This document shows positions 34,355 through 43,004 of a stretch of DNA of 64,000 nucleotides, piece by piece; positions within the stretch are counted from its first letter, which is position 1, and every line of letters starts with the position of its first letter. The position numbers were made by a program, and so were the translations under genes. This DNA is from Symbiodinium natans (taxonomy: Eukaryota > Sar > Dinophyceae > Suessiales > Symbiodiniaceae): positions 1,037,150 through 1,101,149 of the forward strand of contig CAJNDS010000890.1 in NCBI GenBank assembly GCA_905221605.1. Reading direction: 5' to 3'. The notes under the pieces are model-generated. The model was given only the letters and a program-made list of their open reading frames with translations. It was not told where the DNA came from and made no database searches.

Positions 34355-34726
34355 TCAGCCCTGTGAGAAACAGGCTCGACGCCCCACATACCAAACCAAT
34401 TCCGCCCACCCCCGTTTTGTTGGATATTGTCGCTTCGTGCATCTTCGTGCATCCCTAAACTCTCGGACCAAACTCTCAATCTCAACCAAGTCCTTCATCA
34501 CCAATCGCTCGTCACTTAATTGGTTGAGGGCTCGGCAAATGCCAGTTGACGCTGCCTTGCATTGCAGAGCGGGAAGTGACTTCGGCATGTCACTCACACT
34601 CAGGACACTTACTGACTGGCAACCGGACTGTTTGCTGCCCAGGCTCAGGAAGCGGTTCCAGCATCTCACACAGAACCCATTCTGCAGCTGGTTGACATCG
34701 GTCTGGGAGCATTCCAGGCAGCTACC
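34355..34726 (-). CDS. Hypothetical ORF with CxxC pairs
   Basis: Open for about 124 codons down to a stop at 34355. Near its start CLEC and CVRC are spaced about 14 residues apart, reminiscent of a zinc ribbon. A basic helical stretch around RALNQLSDERLVMKDL follows. No ATG starts it; the open frame is limited upstream by TAG at 34727-34729, so it may be an exon or the tail of a larger frame. It lies in the same repeat-poor island as the frameshifted ORF at 35.3-36.4 kb. Function unknown. The overlapping plus-strand frame looks less natural. Confidence 0.35.
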   Translation of the reverse strand, partial: GSCLECSQTDVNQLQNGFCVRCWNRFLSLGSKQSGCQSVSVLSVSDMPKSLPALQCKAASTGICRALNQLSDERLVMKDLVEIESLVREFRDARRCTKRQYPTKRGWAELVWYVGRRACFSQG

Positions 34727-34799
34727 CTAACATCTGCAGCTCGCTTGGGGTGTGATATGCAGGAATAGGGCTGGATGCAGGCCGGTTCAACACCTGCGG

Positions 34800-35165
34800 A
34801 CGGGTTCGACCACCCATTCAGGTATAAGCAAACCTGGCAAACGTGGCGGCTGCACCCCGTTTAGGTTGAGGATAAGCACCTGGCACCCATTCAACTTGAG
34901 GATAGTAGCAAACCAGGCAGGATAAGCAATCGTGGCGGCTCCAGCCCATTCAGGTTGGAAGGATAAGCTATCCTGGTGGCTGCAGCCCATTCAGGTTGAG
35001 GATAAGCACCTGGAACCCATTCAGGATGAGGATAAGCAAGCGAAGGCGGGAGAAGCAGTCGTGGCGGCTGCGCCCCATTCAGGACCCTGGCGGCTGCGCC
35101 CGATTCAGGTTGAGGATAAGCGCCTGGCACCCATTCAGGTTGAGGATAAGCAAGCGGAGCGGGAT
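34800..35165. repeat. Direct repeat array, left flank of the 35-36 kb island
   Basis: Imperfect tandem copies of a unit containing CCCATTCAGGTTGAGGATAA, often followed by GCACCTGGCA. The copies occur about every 30-70 bp. Related copies recur at 36403-36530 on the far side of the frameshifted ORF. Confidence 0.75.
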
Positions 35166-35262
35166 AAGCAATCGCGGCGGCTGGTAAAACATGTACCGGC
35201 GCTGGTCAAACAGTTAACGGAAAGGTTCTTACGCACAGGCCTTCTGGCTGAAGGCTGGATTT

Positions 35263-36393
35263 TCAGCCGGACTTGACGGTGATAGCGTCCTCAATGGCAC
35301 GCTTCAGGCTCGCCCAGTCGCGGGCGCCGTTGGAGCGCACGTAAGCCTGAGTGATGACAAACTCAAACGCGAAACCGATTCCTGCGACCTCATCGTTCAT
35401 CTCATGGAGTTCGCGCGTAGCCCACTTCATCACATCGCTGCCGATGGCATTGATGCGGTAAGCACTGCGAGTCTTCTTGAAGATTTCAAGGAGAGGGGTT
35501 GTCTCAATCTTCTCACCAAGGACATCGGCAGGCAGGTTGAGCAACAACTGCTTCAAGATAGTCTCACCATTCACCTCAGCATCGTCAAAAACCTTTGTCA
35601 AGGTGCGCCTCCTTGACAACCTCGCTACACATATCCACAGTGACACTCGTGCCACGGACAGCCTCGGTAAAGTTGCCCTTTAACTCCGAAAACCTTCTGC
35701 ATCAGGTCGTCAGCAGGTCTCTCATTGCGGCCACGCTTACCGCCACCTTTCAGGCTGACAACGACTTCCACGACAGGGTTCTCACCAAGCTCAGCCCAAA
35801 TGGGCTGGTAGGCGAACAAGAAGGACGGGTTGTTGAGGTATTTCAAGCGGTAGTTGCCAGAAGTTCCGAAGCCAAGTTCCAAGCTGAAATATTTTGCCAA
35901 CGCTTTCCACACATCATCAACCTTGCTCTGCTGGTCAAACAAGTAGAAGAAAACCTTGTCGCACGGCTTGATTTCCATTGTCCCCTTCTTTTCCGACGAG
36001 GGGATGGTGTTGGTGGTCCGCTTGTCAAAATCATCGCCATCTTTCCTGACATCATGTTTCATCACATCATTTTTCGTCACAAGATTTCGGAAAAAAAGCA
36101 CCCGCCATAAGCGCCAATACGGTGACAGAGTGGTTAATCTCACAGAAGAGGCGCTGCTGAAAGTCTGGGCTTTTCACAATCGACATGAAGTCGGCGTCAC
36201 CAGCATCGTCAGCATCACTCTTTGCATTGCCCTCGTCATCGCTCTGTCCTCACTGATGTCGCTGTCTTCAATGCCGTTCAGACACAGGCACTGATGTAAT
36301 CTCATGTTCCGTAAAGAGTAGATGTTCCACAAAAAGCAGATGCTTGTATGTGTGCAAGTGCCCAGTCAGGAAGTCAGCAAAGCAGCTCTTCAT
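35263..36393 (-). pseudogene. Hypothetical protein gene broken by single-base frameshifts
   Basis: Protein-like sequence runs from an ATG at 36393 to a TGA at 35263, but only by changing frame several times. Breaks lie near 36250-36280 (two), near 36085 in an A run, near 35683 (AAAGGG) and near 35592 (GGTTTTT). Segments on each side fit together as one acidic, then mixed alpha/beta-looking protein of about 370 residues (for example MEIKPCDKVFFYLF, GNYRLKYLNNPSFLF, WATRELHEMND). Several breaks are at homopolymers, so sequencing error is as likely as decay. I do not recognise the family and see no transposase or polymerase motif. Both ends abut copies of the same direct repeat (34.8-35.2 and 36.4-36.5 kb). 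Confidence 0.5.
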
Positions 36394-36402
36394 CCTCACT
36401 GC

Positions 36403-36530
36403 CCCCATTCAGGTTGAGGATGAGCACCTGGCACCCATTCAGGTTGAGGACAATAGCAAGCGACGCGGGATAAGCAGTCGTGGCGGCTGCGCCCCAGTCA
36501 GGTTGAGGATGAGCACCTGCACCCATTAGA
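36403..36530. repeat. Direct repeat array, right flank of the 35-36 kb island
   Basis: Three copies of the CCCATTCAGGTTGAGGAT(A/G)A unit in the same orientation as the left array. The candidate ATG at 36393 is only about 10 bp from the first copy. Confidence 0.75.
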
Positions 36531-37436
36531 TTGCACATGCCCTCGAAAATAAGTATCTGTTCGTCCTCTAGGCAACGGACGCCCTACTTCTAAACACCAT
36601 GCACGACCGACCCGCAGCACTGACATGCACGGCGCTACTGATTGAACTTCCTCATGCAATTCCCTATCAGAATTCAATCGAACCAGGCAAGCAGTCTATG
36701 AATTCAGTCTATGAATTCAATCGAGCGCCGATTTAATTTGCACGCCGTGGGAACTAGATGAACCTTGAAAGGGCATATGGTTCCTATACCCTAATAAGGA
36801 CTGGAGTAGTAGAGGGAAAATGATGTCAATCTTACCGTTCATTTAGGCATGGGGTCCAGGGTTTAGGGCTCAGGGTTCAGGGTGAAGGGTTTCAGGCCGT
36901 TCGCAAGCATCTTGAACCCATCATTGCTCCACAGCTTGTTCTGGCCCCCTAAACCCTAAACCTTAAACCCTAAACCCTAAACCCTAAACCCCTCTCCCGA
37001 ATCCCTACCCGCTGGGCTCCCACGCCGAAAAAGGATGAAAATTCAGGATCTCGTGATGTTGGGAGTTTACGAACATAGGGGGCCCTCTAATATAGATCCA
37101 AGGAGCCTGTGCATGCCAATACGCCGTTTCCAACTCATCCCAAAACCACACTCTGCCCATGCCAGACACAGTACTTGCGTCCGCGCGTCCTCTGTGCGAC
37201 CAGGCTAAAAAACATTATCAGGGTCCTTATTATAAGGGGATCTTACCAATAATCGGCAGGAGCAAGACGAACATGAATTGCTGTCGAACCATCAACGCAA
37301 ACCTCTAAACCCTTAGGGCTGACCTCCTACCCTAAACCCGACTTGAGGTGCCCTTCGTGCGCGAACTGCCGTTCGACGCCTACACTGGCAGGGAGTCGTC
37401 TTTCTTGACCTTGGCCACAAAAAAAACATCAAAATT

Positions 37437-37545
37437 GGAAGGAAGAGAGGAAGGAAGGAAGGAAGGAAGGAAAGAAGGGAGGAAGGAAGGAAGGAAGGAA
37501 GCAAGGAAGGACGGAAGGAAGGAAGGAAGGAGGAAGGAGGTAGGA
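37437..37545 (+). repeat. (GGAA)n microsatellite
   Basis: About 25 imperfect GGAA units, followed at 37678-37740 by an imperfect (AG)n tract. Open frames here are low-complexity. Confidence 0.95.
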
Positions 37546-37677
37546 GAGAAACAAGAGAGACAATATAATTTAATGTACTGCATATATGTATAAATACAAA
37601 TGTGAATGTACATGTATATACATTGGCTCAGTTTAAGCAAAACCACGGTTGCAGCAGGCACCGAGTGCACAGAGGAG

Positions 37678-37713
<36 letters not shown>

Positions 37714-39719
37714 AGGAGAGAGAGCAGGAGAGAGAGAGAGACGTAATAACGTTGTTGCACTTTATGCGCTCCTGGAAGGGAGGAAGTATGCCCGCGCAAA
37801 GTGGGAGCGCCCCAATCCAGCCCATCAAGGCACGCGCAGGCCACGGCTGCCAAACTGTGGACCCCCTGAGGGGAGCTCCTAAAACCCTAAACCCTAAACC
37901 CTAAACCCTAAACCCTAAACCCTAAACAAGCGACCTGGGGCTCTCTTCGGCGTGAGCTTCGTGCAGCATTCGCAACAAGATGTCTGCCAGGCGTCGAGTC
38001 TTGAACTTTCGGGTTTAGGGTTTAGGGTTTAGGGTTTAGGGTTTAGGGTTTAGGGTTTAGGGTGCCTCAAGTGGCCCTTGCACCTTGGCACCGTTACAAG
38101 TGGGTGGGTGGGTGGATGGGGGGGATTTCTATCTTAATTATGGGATGTTTATGTACCTTGCGTACAGGGCGGTTCTATCTCGTAGGACAAAGAAGGAGCC
38201 CTAAACCCAAAACCCAAATCCTAAACCCGAATCAGTGTCACAAAGACGAAGCCGAACCCCTGAAACGGAAGAAGGGTCCTGGGCACACTCTTGCCAAAAT
38301 TAGGGTTCAGGGTTCAGGGTTTAGGGTCTAGGGTCTAGGGTTTAGGGTTTACACGCTACAACCCTAGAACTCGAAATCCGTAAGTTCCCGAACCCCTGAA
38401 AACTGCCAACCCTAAAACCCGTTAGGCTCAGGGGGGGTTCGGGTTTTAGCGGGATTTGGGTTTTAGGGTTTAGGGTTTAGGGTTTATAGGGTTTAGGGTT
38501 TAGGCGTTTGGAGCTTCAAGTTTATGACCTTCGGGGCCTAGGGTTCAGAGCTTTAGGGCAATTGGTTATTAGTGTTTTGGGGGCGTTAGGGTTTAGGGTT
38601 TGGGGTTTAGGGTTTAGGGTTTAGGGTTTAGGGTTTGGGGCTTAGGATTTATAGGGTTTAGAGTTCCAACGCTTGCACAGAGGTCTATTCCTTCACAGCA
38701 TGTAGGCCTGCCCCCTGCCCTCTAAACCCTAAATCCTTTCTAGGGTTTAGGGATAAGGGTTTAGGGTTTAGGGTTTAGGGTTCCCCAGCTCGTCCCTCTC
38801 AATTACACCCCCCCCTCCCCTCCCCCCACCCCCCCTTCGTGAGGGCCGCACGGGGCCAAAGAGAACTCCCAGGCAGCCTCCACCATGACCGGGTTTAGGG
38901 TTTAGGGTTTAGGGTTTAGGGTTTAGGGTTTAGGGTTTAGGGTTTAGGCATCTTAGACCATAACGCTCAGGACCTAGGAAATGGGTGTAACTAGGGTTTC
39001 GTAAGAAGGGTAGATTTGTGTTGACTGCGGGGTTGAATCAGGGTTTATACGGTTTAGTCAGTGTTTAAAGGGTTTAATTCGGGTTTTATTGGGGTTTCTT
39101 AGGGATTCTTTGGGTTTAAAGGGTTTACACGGTTCAAAGGGTTTAGGGTTCAGGGTTTAGCACTGGGATGGGTATGGGGACTGAACATAAAGGGATCCTA
39201 ATGGGAACGCCAAACCGGCAACCCCGAGAATATAGCAGGAACATGCATGAATATACTAGGCATATACCTGCCTACTCCCTTTATCTTGGTAGCCCAGAAT
39301 TATTATGATAACCCTAGACCCCCGTAGTGTAGATCCAGGGTCCTTCTATTCCCTCTATATTCCTACTATATTCTTGGAGTTCCCTAAACCCTATACCCTG
39401 AACCCTTTGGGCTTCCCGTTTAAAGTTCCTTTAGAGCAAGAGAGGCTTGGGTCTGGTACCAACTGGTGAAGTCCTCAGTTGGATTAGGGTTTAGGGTTTC
39501 TGGTTTCCACTAAAAAAAATCCGTGCGACCGAGCCCCAGAACTCCTGGAAGCGTTCTTCCGGTAAGTGTAGTGGTTGACAGGGATCTTAGGTTGCTAAGG
39601 CACCCTCCAACCCGCAAGCTACCCGGAAACGGAGTTTCGAGGGGCCTTACAAAGCACGTAGCTCCTTAATCGGGCATAATGGAGGGTACGCAGTTGGGGA
39701 GATCAACTAGTTTGAGAAA

Positions 39720-39955
39720 CCCTAATACCTAAACAGGGACGACTTGGGCCTTAAAGTACTTGATGCATAGGGATTCTGGGCCCTATGCCCCCTAAACCCT
39801 TAAATAGGGAAGATTTGGGCCTTACAGTACTTGATAAATACGGATTTTGGGGCACTAAGCCCCCTAAACCCGAAATAGGGAAGACTTGGGCTTAAAGTAC
39901 GTGGTGTATAGGGATTTTGGGGCCCTAAGCCCCCTAAACCAGAAACCACGTAACT
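39720..39955. repeat. Three tandem copies of a ~67-bp unit
   Basis: Each copy contains a (T/C)TTGGGCCTTAAAGTACTTG-like core and ends near TAAGCCCCCTAAACC. The core shares words with foldback family A, which follows immediately (39945-40040). Confidence 0.75.
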
Positions 39956-40040
39956 GATTATTATACCTGGGCCCCAAAGTCCCTATATAGCAATCGCTTT
40001 GAGGCTCAAGTACTCCCGAGTTAGGTACATGGACCCGTAG
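39945..40040. mobile_element. Foldback element, family A, diverged left end
   Basis: The right end GGTACATGGACCC is intact; the left end CCACGTAACTG is diverged. An extra right end lies at 40088-40108. Confidence 0.6.
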
Positions 40041-40187
40041 CGAAGCCTAAACCCTAAACCCTAAACTCTAAACCCTGAACCCTAATAATAAGGTACATGG
40101 ACCCTTTAAAAAAACTTGGCTTGTCAATGTTTAGGTTTTGGGTTGAGCAAGCCCTGTGGAACAAGCCACAGGCCTGTGTTGTTTGGT

Positions 40188-40335
40188 TTAGGGTTTAGGG
40201 TTTAGGGTTTAGGGTTAAGGGTTAAGGGTTTAGGGTTTAGGGTTTAGGGTTTAGGGTTTAGGGTTTAGGGTTTAGGGTTTAGGGTTTAAGGTTTGGGGTT
40301 TGGGGTTTAGGGTTTAGGGTTTAGGGTTTAGGGTA
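40188..40335 (+). repeat. TTTAGGG array
   Basis: About 20 units with TTAAGGG and TTTGGGG variants. Confidence 0.9.
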
Positions 40336-40551
40336 ACGGTAGAAGCTTCAAGTGGCCAGGTTGCTGAAGGGTTGAAGTTTCGGGTTTACAGGGTTCAGGG
40401 CTTAGGAATTCCTGCAAACCCTAACGCCCAAAACCCTAAACCCTAAACCCTAAACCCTACACCCTAGGCCCTCCAAACCCTAAACCCTAAACCCTAAACC
40501 CTAAACGCGCAACCAGCCAGGCAGAGAATTCAACTCGCTTCGATCTGCTGC

Positions 40552-40596
40552 CTCGCCGGCTGCGGCAGCGCTGTCGGCACATTGCCGCGTCCGCAC
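40552..40596 (-). CDS. Candidate exon VRTRQCADSAAAAGE
   Basis: 15 codons, phase 0 to 0, GAGCAG|G acceptor and GC donor following GAG. Helical and alanine-rich like the solved gene, but not placed in it. Confidence 0.4.
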
Positions 40597-40924
40597 CTGC
40601 TCCCGGGTTTAGGGTTTAGGGTTTAGGGCTTAGGGTTTAGGGTTTAGGGTTAAGGGTTTAGGGTTTACGGTTTCGGGAACAGGGTTGAGGGCTTAGGGTA
40701 GGTTGAGGGCGTAGGGCTGAAGGCGCACCTTAAACAGCCCACGACCTGTTTTTGTTTGTCGGTTAACTTATTACTTTAAAACCCCCTAGGCTTACAGGAT
40801 TCTTCAAGGTAAGCTACAACAAAAGGTAGGCTTTGGGTTCTGAAGTTGAGGCCCCAAACCCTAAACCCTAAACCCTAAACCCTGAACCCTAAACCCTAAA
40901 CCCTAAACCCTAAACCCTAAAGAG

Positions 40925-41035
40925 GTTTTGTGTTCCTCAGGTGGACTTTAGGGCTTCGTGCGGCTTTTGGGCTTGGGACTAGGACGAAGAGGGGGACGCC
41001 CAGGGAAGGCTCCGCCAATGATCTCTACATGGAAG
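40925..41035 (-). pseudogene. Candidate exon copy 1, with in-frame stop
   Basis: About 85-90% similar by eye to 41172-41290. The frame reads HVEIIGGAFPGRPP then PKPKSRTKP followed by TAA. If the island is an exon, this copy is broken or spliced out. Confidence 0.35.
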
Positions 41036-41171
41036 GGTTTAGGGTTTAGGGTTTAGGGTTTAGGGTTTAGGGTTTAGGATTTAGGGTCAGGGTTGAGTGA
41101 ACCAAGAAGAGCAACCAAACCCCTGAGGCCCCAAACCCTAAACTCTAAACCCTCAACCCTCAACCCTCAAG

Positions 41172-41290
41172 AGGTAGGGTTTGTGTCTTTCAGGTGGACT
41201 GTAGGGCTTCGTGCGGCTTTTGGGCTTGGGATCAGGACGAAGTTGGGGACTCCCAGGGAAGGCTCGTCCAATGATCTCTATATGGAAGGG
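41172..41290 (-). CDS. Candidate exon copy 2 (open)
   Basis: Reads HIEIIGRAFPGSPQLRPDPK then PKSRTKPYSPPERHK, open throughout, proline/basic-rich. It is the second copy of a tandem duplication. The first copy (40925-41035) has TAA in the same frame where this has TAC. Confidence 0.35.
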
Positions 41291-41659
41291 TTTAGGAGTT
41301 TAGGGTTTAGGGTTTAGGGTTCAGGTTTAGGGTTTAGGGTTTAGGGTTTAGGGTTTAGGGTTTAGGGTTTAGGGTTTAGGGTTTAGGGTTTAGGGTTTAG
41401 GGTTTAGGGTTTAGGGTTTAGGGTTTAGGGTTTAGGGTCAGGGTTGAGTGAACCAAGAAGAGCAACCAAACCCAAACCTGGCAGACCTTATCTCCGACAG
41501 GTCCCACACATCTCCAAGCCTTGCAGCCCTTACGGCCTTAGGGCATCAAATAGCCCTAAAAACTAAGCCCTAAACCCTAAACCCTAAGCCCTAAAAACTA
41601 AACCCTAAACCCTACACGGCCCTACACACCCCTGAAGAGCCTGGTGGCAGCAGCTCATC

Positions 41660-41699
41660 CTCTGTCCAAGTGCCTACAACGCATCGGCCCGCTTCGTAC
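41660..41699 (-). CDS. Candidate exon YEAGRCVVGTWTE
   Basis: 13 codons entering in phase 2, CTCAG|G acceptor and GA donor following GAG. Only 7 of 13 third positions are G/C. Confidence 0.35.
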
Positions 41700-42768
41700 C
41701 TGAGGTTGGGGGAGTTGGGGGGGGGGGGGGGGGGGGGTTAGGGTTTAGGGTTTAGGGTCTAGGGTTTAGGGTTTAGGCTTTAGGGTTTAGGGTTTAGTGT
41801 TTAGGGCTTCCTGTTAACATGCCAGATGCCAGAATATACCCGGATGAGGCACCCTCACGTCCGTAATGCTGGGTGACGGGTACTGCGCGGAAACGAATCT
41901 AACTCGCTGCGCCGCAAATAAGAGGAGGTCCTCATGGACGTGCGTCCCAAACAAACTAAACCCTAAACAGTAAACCGTAAACCCTAAACCCTAAACCGAA
42001 ACCCCAAATGCTCATCAATAGCATGGTGTTGTAGGGACTGAGTGAACCCTACTGGAATCATGCACCCTATGGCCGGAACAATAGGTCAGCATTCTACAGG
42101 TCTTATCATTGCAGTGACAGGTAGCAAGCACACTAGTCGTACAATCTGCAAAACGTACGTGACATGTTACACGAGGCAGTGTTGCTCGGCTTGTGATAGC
42201 ACTCCTGCCGCAGCAACAGCAACGAATTAAACAAGAAAAACTGTACAAAAAAAACGACTATGGTGTAGGTTCTGTGATAGTAAGAAATCCCCTTCTTATG
42301 GAATCTTAAAGGACCTTTAGGCCAACCCCTGATATGGATTAAAAGCCTTTTAGGGTTCAAGTCGCCAATAGATAGGGGCGAAACGGCTTAGGGTTCAGCC
42401 ACCCTGTCACACCCTCCGAAACCCGAAACCCTGAACCCTCAATCCTATGCATCTACTGTCTACACGCTCCCTTAAAAACCCCATCTGCGAGTCCCACGCT
42501 GCAGTTACTAGCGTTTAGGGTTTAGGGGCACTACAGCGTCTCATGGTTTTGGGGTTTAGGAGGTTTTGGGCTTGAGGGTGGAGCCCCGTGGTTTCCCCTC
42601 AAGGCCTGTATCAACGCCTGAACGCGGCAATCCCCAAAGCATGAAGCACCAAACAGGAAGGCCCCCATGCGCCATGAATCTGTGCTCTTGTGGAGGCTAT
42701 TGGTACGCATGAGTTTTGGAACACCCCTAAACCCTAAACCCGCCAAGACAAAGCTCCGGTGGCCTCTT

Positions 42769-42862
42769 TTACACGTGCGCGTGACGCGTTTGCTGGATGT
42801 CAAGGAGACTTCGGGTGAGGCGATCAAAGCTCAGCAGCAAGCACCGCTTCAGTTCCACCAGC
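42769..42862 (-). CDS. Exon-like open frame with stop just downstream of the coiled-coil gene
   Basis: After AAG|G it reads LVELKRCLLLSFDRLTRSLL and on to a TAA. GC3 is high. It begins only 94 bp after the coiled-coil stop on the same strand. No family is recognised. It may be the end of another gene or chance. Confidence 0.3.
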
Positions 42863-42956
42863 CTTTTTCTTTAAACCTAGCCTTCACCCCCTAACCCTAA
42901 ACTGAGCCCAGCTACGTACTGCCGGTACTTCGGGACAACCCAAGCTGCCCGCAGGC

Positions 42957-43004
42957 TCACATGCCCCCGAGCACGGTCTTGGCACGGATGAGGCTTTCCT
43001 TCTC
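42957..43004 (-). CDS. Coiled-coil gene last exon, with stop
   Basis: Reads EKESLIRAKTVLGGM then TGA. Acceptor CCGCAG|G after a pyrimidine-containing tract. Corresponds to the family C-terminus (...LxxAKxVLxG). No polyadenylation signal is recognisable, which is usual for dinoflagellates. Confidence 0.8.
   Translation of the reverse strand, partial: EKESLIRAKTVLGGM

Larger units (their letters stand above)
36850..40500. other. Stretch with no well-supported gene
   Basis: Holds telomere-like arrays (37870-37925, 38010-38065, 38890-38947), (GGAA)n/(AG)n, a 67-bp tandem repeat and one family A element. Short GC3-rich minus frames near 36905-36945 (NKLWSNDGFKMLANG) and 37950-38008 (LADILLRMLHEAHAEE) could be exons but have unclear borders. 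At 37340-37400 a plus-strand frame (EVPFVRELPFDAYTG) reads best. Confidence 0.35.
40925..41475 (+). repeat. Tandem duplication with expanded TTTAGGG
   Basis: A roughly 110-bp unique block followed by TTTAGGG repeats and a shared tail (GTCAGGGTTGAGTGAACC...) occurs twice. The second copy carries a much longer TTTAGGG array (41300-41438). Confidence 0.8.

Noticed and set aside
34317-34730. 137-codon plus-strand ORF
   Set aside because: Antisense to the CxxC frame; composition less natural and starts in a C-rich run.
37313-37904. ORFs with long RE, SL or EGRK repeats
   Set aside because: Direct translations of (AG)n and (GGAA)n microsatellites; the same holds at 3643-3982, 19226-19560 and 53995-54227.
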